From Beijerinckiaceae bacterium (lineage in GTDB: Bacteria > Pseudomonadota > Alphaproteobacteria > Rhizobiales > Beijerinckiaceae), in NCBI GenBank assembly GCA_947370975.1, contig CANBNG010000007.1:62001-126000 (forward strand): DNA of 64,000 nt, in the 5' to 3' direction. Position numbers and translations under genes: made by a program. The notes below the pieces were generated by a model, which was not told where the DNA came from, searched no databases, and was given only the letters and a program-made list of their open reading frames with translations. Shown here one piece after another: positions 43,276 through 51,577 of this stretch (its first letter is position 1; the number at the start of each line of letters is the position of its first letter).

Positions 43276-44407
43276 ACGCCGCGACCAGAATCTGGAGCGT
43301 GCCGAGCATCAAGGCATAGGGCGCAAGCGGCAGGCTCAGATTGCCCGCCAGCGGCGCGACGGCAGGCGCGAGCCAGAGCAGGACCGGCAGCATTTTGCCG
43401 TCGCGGTCTTGATCAAAAATGTAGAGCGTGAGTGCGGGCGCTGCGAGCGCGAGATCGTAATGGTTCGCATAGGGCAGGATCGCCAGCGCGCCGAGGCTGA
43501 AGACGAGATCGCGCAAGGTTGAATCCCTCATCCGCCGCAGCAGGACGGGCACAGAGATCAGCAGCGCGAGGCTCACGATCATTTGCAGGATCTGGGCAGG
43601 CTCATGGGTCAGCCCCGCCATGCGCGCACCGGCATAGGCCGAGATGGTCGTGCGCAATGCGCCGATCTGGAAAGTCTCGATCATGGCGACATGGAGCGGC
43701 GCGGTGCGCTCGACATAGGTCAGCCACGGCTCGATCCCGAAGAGCGCCAGGCTGGCAAGGGCTGGCAGCAGCGCGAGCAGGGCCGCGCGCCAGGCAACCG
43801 GAAACCATCCCCCCAGCGCAGAAAGCGCGCAGACCACGACAAAGATCTGCGGCTTGATCGCCAGCAGCGCGACGAGCGCGCCCGCGCGCCAGGGCTGCGC
43901 TCTTCCCCGCTTGAGCAGATAGACGATGGCGAGCCCTGCCACGCCGCCAAAATGGCCATAGATGATCGTCATCAGCATGGCCGGAGACAGGAGGACGAGC
44001 CAGGGCAGTCGCCGATCCTCAGAGGTCAGCGTGCAGGCGCTCACCATGCAGGCGAGGTTGAGGCCGCTCCAGAGCGCGAGCGCGACCCCATAGGGCAGCA
44101 GGCCGAAGGGCAGCAGGAAGGGCAGGATGTTGGGCGGATAGGAAAAGATGAAGGAATCGGGGCGATGGGCGAAAAGCGTCGCGATCAATTCATTGTAGCG
44201 TGGTCCGTCCGCCAGCAGATCGAGCCGGCTCTCCAGCGCGAGGCGCCCGCCCAGCCAGAAATTGATGAAGTCGCGACCAACAGGCGCTCCGGGCATGTAG
44301 CCGGCAACTGAATCAAAGGGATTGAAGAGGGCATAGACGCCAAGGCAGAGCAGGAGGCCGAGCGCGAGGATCAGCGCGCCCCGCCTGCCGATCGTCATCT
44401 GCGCCAT
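43241..44407 (-). CDS. GT87-family (DUF2029) membrane glycosyltransferase
   Basis: A 388-residue protein with about ten membrane spans resembling GT87/DUF2029 polyprenyl-phosphomannose-dependent transferases. RDFINFWLGGRLALE near residue 45 has the family aspartate, and FSYPPNILPFLLPFGLLPYG and YGHFGGVAGLAIVYLLKRG follow. It is inserted on the opposite strand between trmD and rplS, breaking the usual operon, and overlaps trmD by 35 bp. Its acceptor and sugar are unknown. Confidence 0.75.
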   Translation of the reverse strand: MAQMTIGRRGALILALGLLLCLGVYALFNPFDSVAGYMPGAPVGRDFINFWLGGRLALESRLDLLADGPRYNELIATLFAHRPDSFIFSYPPNILPFLLPFGLLPYGVALALWSGLNLACMVSACTLTSEDRRLPWLVLLSPAMLMTIIYGHFGGVAGLAIVYLLKRGRAQPWRAGALVALLAIKPQIFVVVCALSALGGWFPVAWRAALLALLPALASLALFGIEPWLTYVERTAPLHVAMIETFQIGALRTTISAYAGARMAGLTHEPAQILQMIVSLALLISVPVLLRRMRDSTLRDLVFSLGALAILPYANHYDLALAAPALTLYIFDQDRDGKMLPVLLWLAPAVAPLAGNLSLPLAPYALMLGTLQILVAAFRAKDRDGVRA

Positions 44408-44536
44408 GATCTGCCCCTGACTTTTGTCCCGCCGCTTCCTTCAATCATGAGCCATGGCGTGAAGCCAGCCCCGAGGCTGGATGTGGGAATCGACAAGGGC
44501 GCGGAGAGCGTGTATACGCGCGCTTCTAATTAAAAC

Positions 44537-44565
44537 AGCGTTCCGAAACGCTCGCCCATGAGGCG
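44537..44565 (+). promoter_or_regulatory. Tandem hairpins in the rplS leader
   Basis: Stem agcgtt/aacgct (44537-44542, 44547-44552) with loop ccga is followed directly by cgcc/ggcg (44553-44556, 44562-44565). The SD GGAG follows at 44570 and the rplS start at 44583. This could be a protein-binding leader site; whether it is conserved is not known. Confidence 0.35.
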
Positions 44566-44582
44566 AAACGGAGTATCAGACT

Positions 44583-45002
44583 ATGAACATCATTCAGACG
44601 CTTGAGGCCGAACAGGCCGCCAAGCTCGCCGCCATCCGCCCGATCCCGCCTTTCCAGCCGGGCGACACTGTCATCGTCAACGTGAAGGTCAAGGAAGGCG
44701 AGCGTACGCGCGTCCAGGCCTATGAAGGCGTTTGCATCGCCCGCAACGGCGGCGGCCTCAACGAGAGCTTCACGGTTCGCAAGATTTCCTATGGTGAGGG
44801 CGTAGAGCGCGTCTTCCCGGTTTTCTCGCCCAACATCGAATCCATCAAGGTGATCCGTCGCGGCAAGGTGCGTCGCGCCAAGCTCTATTATCTGCGCGAT
44901 CGTCGTGGCAAGTCGGCCCGTATCGCCGAGAAGATGGAAACCGCTGCCGAAAAGGCAACGCGCATCGAGGCCAAGGCTGCTGCCAAGGCTGCGAAGGCCT
45001 GA
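44583..45002 (+). CDS. rplS: 50S ribosomal protein L19
   Basis: A 139-residue ribosomal protein. MNIIQTLEAEQAAKLAAIRPIPPFQPGDTV, IARNGGGLNESFTVRKISYGEGVERVFPVFSP and VRRAKLYYLRDRRGKSARI are the L19 hallmarks. The lysine/alanine tail is typical of Alphaproteobacteria. GGAG precedes the ATG. It is followed by a strong terminator. Confidence 0.97.
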   Translation: MNIIQTLEAEQAAKLAAIRPIPPFQPGDTVIVNVKVKEGERTRVQAYEGVCIARNGGGLNESFTVRKISYGEGVERVFPVFSPNIESIKVIRRGKVRRAKLYYLRDRRGKSARIAEKMETAAEKATRIEAKAAAKAAKA

Positions 45003-45030
45003 GGCTTTCAACTATTCCAGACTTAAAAAA

Positions 45031-45057
45031 GCGCGGCGAGAGCCGCGCTTTTCTTTT
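45031..45057. terminator. Bidirectional intrinsic terminator after rplS
   Basis: Stem gcgcggc (45031-45037) and gccgcgc (45042-45048), flanked by A-run on the left and TTTTCTTTT on the right, so it can serve both rplS and the convergent MBL gene. Confidence 0.8.
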
Positions 45058-45072
45058 GGCGTGATGGCCGCC

Positions 45073-46077
45073 CTAGAGCACCGGGTTCCAGGCCACCGGC
45101 ACGAGCCGGAAATTGTTCGCCCCATCCTTCTCGACATGGCCGAGCGCGGGGAAGGGGAAGTGGAAGCCGGCGACGAGCACCTTGTCGGCCGAGGCGCGGT
45201 CATAGAAGCGACGGCGCGTCTCCTCGGCCTTTTGCGCGTCCATATCGAACATCACATGCCAGCCCGGATTGCGCAGGAACAAGGCCGGGATATTGGTGAC
45301 ATCGGCCTGAAGCAGCAGGCGTTCGTTGCCCGACTGGATCGCCAGCGACGTGTGGCCAGGCGTATGGCCGACCGTGGCGAAGGGCGTGACGCCCGGCAGC
45401 AAGTCCTTGTCCATCTCATAGGGTGTCAGCCGGTCGCCCAGATCCTTGAAGATGCGGCGCACGAGCGCGAAGGCGCCCTTCATGGCGTCCGGGGCCTTGG
45501 CCATGTTCTCGTCATTCATCCAGAAGGCCCATTCGGCCGCAGGCACTTTGACTTCCGCATTGGGGAAGGTGAGCGAACCGTCGGCCATGCGAAGACCGAG
45601 AATATGGTCGCCGTGGAAATGGGTGATGATGACCATGTCGAGCTGCTTGGGATCGATCCCGGCAGCCGCAAGATTGGGCAGCAGATGGCCGACTTCACCC
45701 TTCGCGTCACCCTGGCCATTGCCGGTGTCGACAAGGGCGAGCTTGCCGCCGCTGTTCAGCAGGATGGGGTTATAGGGCACCGTCAGCTTGCCGGTGGGCA
45801 CATAGGCTGCGCCGAGCGCGCTTTCGACTTCGGCCTTGGTGACGTTGCGCACGAATGTGTCGGGCAGCGGCATGGTGCGCGCGCCGTCATTGACGATGGT
45901 CAGCTGGATGTCGCCGACCTTGTTGCGGTAGAAGGCCGGGGCCTGTTTGGTCGCCGGCGGGACAGCAGCCAGCGCGGGGGTGAGGGCGAGCGAGGGGCCG
46001 GCGGCGGCAAGGGCCACGCCTGCGCCAAAGGTTGCGAGTGCGCCGCGGCGCGTGGGCTGGGCCTGATCGATGGTCAT
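45073..46077 (-). CDS. MBL-fold metallo-hydrolase with probable Tat signal
   Basis: A 334-residue metallo-beta-lactamase-fold protein. The N-terminus TRRGALATFGAGVALAAAGPS looks like a Tat signal (RR followed by a hydrophobic core). The zinc site is IITHFHGDHILGL, with GHTPGHTSLA and HFPFPALGHVEKDG further on. The start at 46077 has AAGGAGA seven bases upstream; a frame to 46116 is less likely. Export folded would fit a metal enzyme. Quorum-quenching lactonases and other hydrolases share the fold, so the substrate is open. Confidence 0.85.
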   Translation of the reverse strand: MTIDQAQPTRRGALATFGAGVALAAAGPSLALTPALAAVPPATKQAPAFYRNKVGDIQLTIVNDGARTMPLPDTFVRNVTKAEVESALGAAYVPTGKLTVPYNPILLNSGGKLALVDTGNGQGDAKGEVGHLLPNLAAAGIDPKQLDMVIITHFHGDHILGLRMADGSLTFPNAEVKVPAAEWAFWMNDENMAKAPDAMKGAFALVRRIFKDLGDRLTPYEMDKDLLPGVTPFATVGHTPGHTSLAIQSGNERLLLQADVTNIPALFLRNPGWHVMFDMDAQKAEETRRRFYDRASADKVLVAGFHFPFPALGHVEKDGANNFRLVPVAWNPVL

Positions 46078-46214
46078 TCCGGCAGTCTCCTTGAGTGTTT
46101 CCTTTGCCGCCTGCATACGAGCGGCTTTCCTGACCGGCTCACCCGCGCAGGACCATTATCAGGCCGCAGCCCGCCGCTGTGTGCAAGCTCTGCTTTAGAT
46201 CACGAAAACGTGGC

Positions 46215-46637
46215 TCAGCTACCGGCTGGCGCGTTCAGCATCCAGCGATGGCCGAACGGGTCGCGGATGACGGCAAAGCGCGTGCCCCAGAAGGAATTGG
46301 TGGGCTGGGTGTCGCCCTTGGCCCCAAGGCTCGTCGCCTTGGCGAAAACATCGTCAACCTGCTGTTTATTATCGTATTCGAGGCTGACAGACATTGTGAC
46401 CGGCTCGCCGGGAATGGGCGGCCGGGTCTGGCCGAATTCCGGAAAGGCATCGGCCAGCATGACCGAGCCACCATTGATGATCAGCTCGCAATGCATGATG
46501 CGCACGCCATCGAGCGCGGGCATGAGCGCGCGCTGCTGGGCCCCGAACACATTCGTGTAGAAGGCGATGGCGGCAAGGGCCGGGGAGACGGTGAGATAGG
46601 GGGCGACGCGGGGGCGTTCCAGCACGATTTGCTCCAT
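46215..46637 (-). CDS. VOC-family (PhnB/glyoxalase-like) protein
   Basis: A 140-residue vicinal-oxygen-chelate fold protein. APYLTVSPALAAIAFYTNVFGAQ begins the PhnB-like domain, HCELIINGGSVMLADAFPE and FWGTRFAVIRDPFGHRWML complete it. PhnB-like proteins have no settled function; metal-dependent lyase or binding is possible. It diverges from leuC. Confidence 0.8.
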   Translation of the reverse strand: MEQIVLERPRVAPYLTVSPALAAIAFYTNVFGAQQRALMPALDGVRIMHCELIINGGSVMLADAFPEFGQTRPPIPGEPVTMSVSLEYDNKQQVDDVFAKATSLGAKGDTQPTNSFWGTRFAVIRDPFGHRWMLNAPAGS

Positions 46638-46799
46638 TGCGGGGGCGCTGTGCCGAGCCTAGCAGACTGGTCGCAGCCCGCCAGCGGCAATGCGTGTTCT
46701 TCTTCACCCAAAAACCTTCCCAAGGGCCTGCATTTTCGAGTAAGAAAGCGCACCATCCAAGATAGGCCCGCGTGAACCGGGCGGCACGGGACGAAAAGA

Positions 46800-48209
46800 A
46801 TGGCCAAGCTGCGCACTCTCTATGACAAGATCTGGGACGACCATGTCGTCGACGTCCAGCCGGACGGAGCCTGTCTGATCTATATCGACCGCCACCTCGT
46901 GCATGAAGTCACGAGCCCGCAGGCCTTCGAAGGCCTGCGCCTGACAGGCCGCAAGGTCCGCGCGCCCGAGAAGACGCTGCTCGTCGTCGACCACAACGTG
47001 CCGACCACGACCAAGGAACGTGCCGAGGTCGACGATCCCGAGAGCAAGGCGCAGATCGAACAGCTCGCGCAGAATGCCGCCGATTTCGGCCTCGAATATT
47101 ACGATGCCTTCGATACACGCCAGGGCATTGTCCACATCATCGGGCCCGAGCAGGGCTTCACGCTGCCTGGCACGACCATCGTGTGCGGCGACAGCCACAC
47201 CTCGACCCATGGCGCGTTCGGCGCGCTGGCCAATGGCATCGGCACGTCCGAGGTCGAGCATGTGCTCGCGACCCAGACGCTGTTGCAGTCCAAGGCCAAG
47301 AACATGCGCATCACCGTCGACGGCAAGCTGCCGGACGGCGTGACCGCCAAGGACATCATCCTCTCGATCATCGGCCATATCGGCACGGCGGGCGGCACCG
47401 GCCATGTCATCGAATTCGCAGGCGAGGCCATCCGCGACCTGTCGATGGAAGGCCGCATGACGGTCTGCAACATGACGATCGAAGGCGGCGCGCGCGCCGG
47501 CCTCATCGCGCCTGACGAGAAGACCTTCGCCTACCTCAAGGGCCGCCCCAAGGCTCCCAAGGGCGCAGCCTGGGACGCGGCGGTGGCCTATTGGCAGACG
47601 CTGCATTCGGATGAAGGCGCGCATTTCGACACCGAGATCCATCTCGATGCTGCCAATCTGCCCCCCATCGTCTCCTGGGGCACGAGCCCCGAGGACGTGG
47701 TCTCGATCGAAGGCGCCGTGCCCAGCGCCGATACGGCCAAGACCGAGCAGCAGCGCGCCAAGATCCAGCGCTCGCTCGATTACATGGGCCTGAAGGGCGG
47801 CGAGAAGATCACCGATCTCAAGCTCGACCGCGTCTTCATCGGGTCTTGCACCAATGGCCGCATCGAAGATCTGCGCGCAGCCGCCAAGATCGTCGAAGGC
47901 AAAACGGTCGCCGCCCATGTGAACGCGATGGTCGTGCCGGGTTCAGGCCTCGTGAAGATCCAGGCGGAGGCCGAAGGCCTCGACAAGATCTTCACCGCCG
48001 CCGGTTTTGAATGGCGCGAGCCGGGCTGTTCCATGTGTCTGGCGATGAACCCCGACAAGCTGGCGCCGGGCGAGCGTTGCGCTTCGACCTCGAACCGCAA
48101 TTTCGAAGGCCGCCAGGGCTTCAAGGGTCGCACGCATCTCGTCTCGCCGATCATGGCGGCCTCTGCCGCGATTGCCGGACATTTTGTCGACATCCGCAGC
48201 TGGAAATAA
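46800..48209 (+). CDS. leuC: 3-isopropylmalate dehydratase large subunit
   Basis: A 469-residue aconitase-fold protein that, with LeuD, isomerises 2- to 3-isopropylmalate in leucine biosynthesis. The [4Fe-4S] ligands are in IGSCTNGRIEDL and GCSMCLAMNPD. TIVCGDSHTSTHGAFGALA and ATQTLLQSKAKNM are typical. ATG at 46800. LeuD (49639) is separated from it by three small genes, so the two subunits are not adjacent. A strong terminator follows. Confidence 0.97.
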   Translation: MAKLRTLYDKIWDDHVVDVQPDGACLIYIDRHLVHEVTSPQAFEGLRLTGRKVRAPEKTLLVVDHNVPTTTKERAEVDDPESKAQIEQLAQNAADFGLEYYDAFDTRQGIVHIIGPEQGFTLPGTTIVCGDSHTSTHGAFGALANGIGTSEVEHVLATQTLLQSKAKNMRITVDGKLPDGVTAKDIILSIIGHIGTAGGTGHVIEFAGEAIRDLSMEGRMTVCNMTIEGGARAGLIAPDEKTFAYLKGRPKAPKGAAWDAAVAYWQTLHSDEGAHFDTEIHLDAANLPPIVSWGTSPEDVVSIEGAVPSADTAKTEQQRAKIQRSLDYMGLKGGEKITDLKLDRVFIGSCTNGRIEDLRAAAKIVEGKTVAAHVNAMVVPGSGLVKIQAEAEGLDKIFTAAGFEWREPGCSMCLAMNPDKLAPGERCASTSNRNFEGRQGFKGRTHLVSPIMAASAAIAGHFVDIRSWK

Positions 48210-48240
48210 GCGCGACTGTTCGTGCGCGAGATCTTTAAAA

Positions 48241-48267
48241 GGGCCGGCTGCAAAGCCGGCCCTTTTT
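48241..48267 (+). terminator. Intrinsic terminator of leuC
   Basis: A perfect 9-bp stem gggccggct/agccggccc with GCAA tetraloop, followed by five T. Confidence 0.88.
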
Positions 48268-48297
48268 GCATGTTCGAGCCGATGCTAGACTGTTGCC

Positions 48298-48537
48298 ATG
48301 AGTGAGCCTGATCGCGAGCAGGAGGCAAAGGAGGCGCGCCGGACCCTGGCGGCCTTGTCGCGCGATCGCAGCGGTGTTTTCGATTCCGCCCTGCAGGCCG
48401 GCGCGGATCATCTCACCGCGCGCGATGCGCAGGGCGAGGATGCCATCGAGATCTGGGGACGGCGCATCGGGCGCGCGCTCGGGCTTTTGTGTCTCATCCT
48501 GCTTGCGGTCAATCTGGTGACAGGCTGGTTTTTCTGA
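48298..48537 (+). CDS. Small membrane protein
   Basis: A 79-residue protein with a charged helical N-terminal part (EQEAKEARRTLAALSRD) and a C-terminal membrane span LGLLCLILLAVNLVTGWFF. No family recognised. It begins 30 bp after the leuC terminator and lies 26 bp before the zincin gene on the same strand, with which it may be co-expressed. Confidence 0.6.
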   Translation: MSEPDREQEAKEARRTLAALSRDRSGVFDSALQAGADHLTARDAQGEDAIEIWGRRIGRALGLLCLILLAVNLVTGWFF

Positions 48538-48563
48538 GACGGCGTTTTCCAAAAGGGATGTGC

Positions 48564-48980
48564 ATGCCCCAAGAGCTCGACTGGACGCAGCGCCAGGCGC
48601 CCACACTGGCGGATTTCCAGACATTGGCGGATGCAGCCTATACCGCCCTGCCGGAGGAATTCCGCGCATTGTGCGAGGGCCTCATCATCCATATCGAGGA
48701 TTTTCCCGATGCGGAAACGCTGGATGACATGGAGTGCGAAACCGAGTTCGACCTGCTCGGCCTCTTCCGAGGGCGCGGCCTGGCGCAGCGCGAGGCAACC
48801 GCGCAGACGGGCGAATTCCCCAACATGGTCTGGCTCTACCGTCGCCCTATTCTGGACTATTGGGCCGAGCACGAGGAGGCGCTCGGCGACATTGTCACCC
48901 ATGTGCTGGTGCACGAGATCGGCCACCATTTCGGCTTCTCGGATGAAGATATGGAGGCGATCGAGGCGGCGGCGGGGTGA
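48564..48980 (+). CDS. Zincin-like metallopeptidase family protein
   Basis: A 138-residue protein of the PF06262 zincin-like family. The zinc motif HEIGHHFGFSDEDME sits near the C-terminus, as is usual for these short proteins. IHIEDFPDAETL and MVWLYRRPILDYW precede it. Natural substrates are unknown. Start at 48564 (MPQELDW) with AAAGGGA upstream; an ATG two codons earlier is possible. Confidence 0.85.
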   Translation: MPQELDWTQRQAPTLADFQTLADAAYTALPEEFRALCEGLIIHIEDFPDAETLDDMECETEFDLLGLFRGRGLAQREATAQTGEFPNMVWLYRRPILDYWAEHEEALGDIVTHVLVHEIGHHFGFSDEDMEAIEAAAG

Positions 48981-48989
48981 TGTGAGGCG

Positions 48990-49490
48990 CTAGAACGTCA
49001 CGATCTTGTGCTCGCCGAGGTCGGGCGCTTCGCCTGCGATGCGCGCCTTTGCATAGGCAAAGGCGACGACCATGGCAGATGTCGGCGCGTCCCAATATTC
49101 GGCCTGTTCGACATCGACCGCCAGCAGGGCGATGGCGGGATCATCCGGGCCTTGCGGAAACCAGACGCGGTCAGCCTCGCTCCACAATTCGTGGATTTTC
49201 GCGCGCTCGCGCACCACCCGCGCCGTGCCGTTGATGGTGACATAATGCTGCGCCGGCGCATGGGCATAGACGAGCAGCACCTTCGGGTCTTTTTCGATCT
49301 CGTCGATCTTGAGCGAATCCGCGCGCGACATGAACCAGAGCGGACCGTCAAAATCCTTCTGGACCGAGGCCATGGGGCGCGCGTGCATTCGCCCGTTGGA
49401 CAGGGTCGTGAGCATGGCGATTTTCATGTCTTTCACGAGATCCCAGACCTTGGCCTTGTCCTCTTTGCTGCTTGTCATTGATGCGGCCAT
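48990..49490 (-). CDS. Pyridoxamine 5'-phosphate oxidase-like (general stress) protein
   Basis: A 166-residue split-barrel flavin-binding-fold protein of the general-stress/PNPOx-like group. IAMLTTLSNGRMHARPMASV and PLWFMSRADSLKIDEIEKDPKVLLVYAH match it, then YVTINGTARVVRERAKI. Flavin or F420-like cofactor binding is expected; reaction unknown. GGGAG precedes the ATG at 49490. Convergent with the zincin gene, divergent from leuD. Confidence 0.85.
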   Translation of the reverse strand: MAASMTSSKEDKAKVWDLVKDMKIAMLTTLSNGRMHARPMASVQKDFDGPLWFMSRADSLKIDEIEKDPKVLLVYAHAPAQHYVTINGTARVVRERAKIHELWSEADRVWFPQGPDDPAIALLAVDVEQAEYWDAPTSAMVVAFAYAKARIAGEAPDLGEHKIVTF

Positions 49491-49638
49491 GCTTTGGGCT
49501 CCCTGCAGCACGTGCTGTCACACCCCTGAACGGGGCAGGTTGCGTCTGGTTCCCCTTGACCCAAAGCCCCAAAGCCGCAATGAAAGGCGCGATCCCCGCC
49601 GGGCCCCGGCGGCCCCTGACAAGACGGACTGAACCGCG

Positions 49639-50241
49639 ATGGACAAATTCACCACCCTCACCGGTGTTGCCGCGCCGCTGCCGATCACAAACATCGACAC
49701 GGACATGATCATCCCGAAGCAATATCTGAAGACCATCGCCCGCACGGGCCTTGGCGCAGGCCTGTTTTCGGAATTGCGCTTCAATGAGGATGGCTCGGAA
49801 AATCCCGATTTCGTGCTCAACCAGCCAGCCTATCGCAAAGCGCAAATCATCGTCGCGGAAGATAATTTCGGCTGCGGCTCGTCGCGCGAACACGCGCCCT
49901 GGGCGCTGCTCGATTATGGCATCCGCTGCGTGATCTCCACGAGCTTCGCCGATATTTTCTACAACAACTGCTTCCAGAACGGCATTCTGCCGGCCAAGGT
50001 CTCGCCTGAAGACCTGCAGAAGCTGATGGACGACGCTTCGCGCGGCGCAAACGCGACGCTCTCCATCGATCTCGAAGCGCAGGAAATTCGCGGCCCCGAC
50101 GGCGGCGTGGTGAAATTCCAGATCGACGAGTTCCACAAGCATTGCCTGCTCAACGGTCTCGACTCCATTGGCCTGACGATGGTCAAGGAGCCCAAGATCA
50201 AGTCCTTCGAGGACAAGCTGGCGCAGCGCGCCTGGTCCTGA
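49639..50241 (+). CDS. leuD: 3-isopropylmalate dehydratase small subunit
   Basis: A 200-residue swivel-domain partner of LeuC. MDKFTTLTGVAAPLPITNIDTDMIIPKQYL is the family N-terminus. DNFGCGSSREHAPWALLDYGI carries the substrate-binding serines and arginine. Normal length. It is 1.4 kb downstream of leuC, separated by small genes and one on the opposite strand. Confidence 0.97.
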   Translation: MDKFTTLTGVAAPLPITNIDTDMIIPKQYLKTIARTGLGAGLFSELRFNEDGSENPDFVLNQPAYRKAQIIVAEDNFGCGSSREHAPWALLDYGIRCVISTSFADIFYNNCFQNGILPAKVSPEDLQKLMDDASRGANATLSIDLEAQEIRGPDGGVVKFQIDEFHKHCLLNGLDSIGLTMVKEPKIKSFEDKLAQRAWS

Positions 50242-50254
50242 TCTTTTTAAAAAA

Positions 50255-50286
50255 CGTCATTGCGATGCCAGTGCGTCGCAATGACG
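50255..50286. repeat. Palindrome CGTCATTGCGA/TCGCAATGACG
   Basis: Perfect 11-bp arms (50255-50265, 50276-50286) and a 10-nt loop just after leuD. An A-run precedes it, so on the minus strand it would look like a terminator although no minus-strand gene ends here. The core resembles a widespread bacterial intergenic repeat. Confidence 0.6.
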
Positions 50287-50315
50287 GATAGCTCCTGCTC
50301 GGCTAGGCTCTTTCC

Positions 50316-51503
50316 ATGAGCCGAATCAACAGCCTTACGCGCGCCTGCCTGCTGCTGGCCGCCCTCGCCGCGCAGCCCGCGAGCGCGGATTTTGACGAGT
50401 GCCTCGCCGATCTGCGCGAAGGCGCGCAAGCGCAGGGCATTCCCGGAGCGGTGTTTGACCGCACCATGGCCGGCGTGACGCCCGACCCCAAAATCATCGA
50501 ACTCTCCGAAAGCCAGCCCGAATTCACGACCCCGATCTGGGATTATCTGGCCTCGCTTGTCGATGCCGAGAAAGTCGCGGAAGGGCGCAAGCTGCTGGCG
50601 CGCTATGATCGTGTCTTGCGCGCGGCGGAGAAAAAATCGGGCGTCGATCGCCACACGATCCTGGCGGTGTGGGGCGTTGAATCCGATTACGGCAAACTGT
50701 CTGGCCGCTGGTCGCTGCCTCAATCGCTCTCGACGCTCGCGTGTACCGCGCCACGTCGGCGCGATTATTTCCGCAGCGAATTGATGGCGGCCTTGAAAAT
50801 CGTCGCGCGCGGCGATCTGGCGCCAGAGAAATTGCGCGGCTCCTGGGCGGGGGCTTTTGGCCACACGCAATTCATGCCCTCGACCTATCTGCGCCTCGCG
50901 GTGGATGGCGATGGTGACGGGCGGCGCGATCTTGTCGATTCCATTCCCGACGCGCTCTTCTCGACCGCCAATTTCCTCAACAATGCCGGCTGGCAGACGG
51001 GCGCGCCCTGGGGCTATGAAGTGCAGCTGCCGCCAGCCTATGCCGGTCCCTCGGGCCGCTCCAACAGAGCCCCGCTCGCGCGCTGGATCAAACTCAAGAT
51101 CAAGCGGCACGATGGCAAGCCTTTGCGCGGGCCAGGCGTTGCGGGCCTCGTGCTGCCGGCGGGCGCGGAAGGCCCGGCTTTTCTTGTCTTCAAGAATTAC
51201 GACGCCGCTTTTTCCTATAATGGCGCGACCTCCTATGCGCTGGCGATCTCGCTGCTCTCGGATCGGCTGAAGGGCCATGGCGCGATCAAGACGCCCTGGC
51301 CGACCGATGACGGGGGCCTGTCACGCGCTGAAAAGCGCGAGTTGCAGGTCTTGTTGCGCAAGCGGGGTTACGATGTCGGCGAGCCCGATGGGGCGATTGG
51401 CGCCAAGACACGCGAGGCCATTGGCGATGTCCAGAAACGCAGCGGCCTGCCGCTCGACGGGCGACCGGGCCAGCGCGTGCTCAAACTCCTGCGCGGAGGC
51501 TAG
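50316..51503 (+). CDS. Lytic murein transglycosylase (MltB-like) with peptidoglycan-binding domain
   Basis: A 395-residue enzyme cleaving the glycan strand to give anhydromuropeptides. A signal peptide ends near PASADFDE. The catalytic glutamate is E122 in ILAVWGVESDYGKLSGRW. AGAFGHTQFMPSTYLRLAVDGDGDG is the family active-site region. The C-terminus (about 335-395) is a PG_binding_1 domain with LQVLLRKRGYDVGEPDGAIGAKTREAI. It lacks a lipobox, so it is probably soluble periplasmic. Confidence 0.93.
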   Translation: MSRINSLTRACLLLAALAAQPASADFDECLADLREGAQAQGIPGAVFDRTMAGVTPDPKIIELSESQPEFTTPIWDYLASLVDAEKVAEGRKLLARYDRVLRAAEKKSGVDRHTILAVWGVESDYGKLSGRWSLPQSLSTLACTAPRRRDYFRSELMAALKIVARGDLAPEKLRGSWAGAFGHTQFMPSTYLRLAVDGDGDGRRDLVDSIPDALFSTANFLNNAGWQTGAPWGYEVQLPPAYAGPSGRSNRAPLARWIKLKIKRHDGKPLRGPGVAGLVLPAGAEGPAFLVFKNYDAAFSYNGATSYALAISLLSDRLKGHGAIKTPWPTDDGGLSRAEKRELQVLLRKRGYDVGEPDGAIGAKTREAIGDVQKRSGLPLDGRPGQRVLKLLRGG

Positions 51504-51577
51504 CGCGCGCTTTCACCCCGATGTGACTCGCGCGCCGCGCTTCATGCTTCTAATCTTCATCCACGGCTGAACGACCA

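Noticed and set aside
46704..47918. A 404-codon minus-strand frame opposite leuC
   Set aside because: Antisense shadow; it would also run through the leuC promoter and into the VOC gene region.
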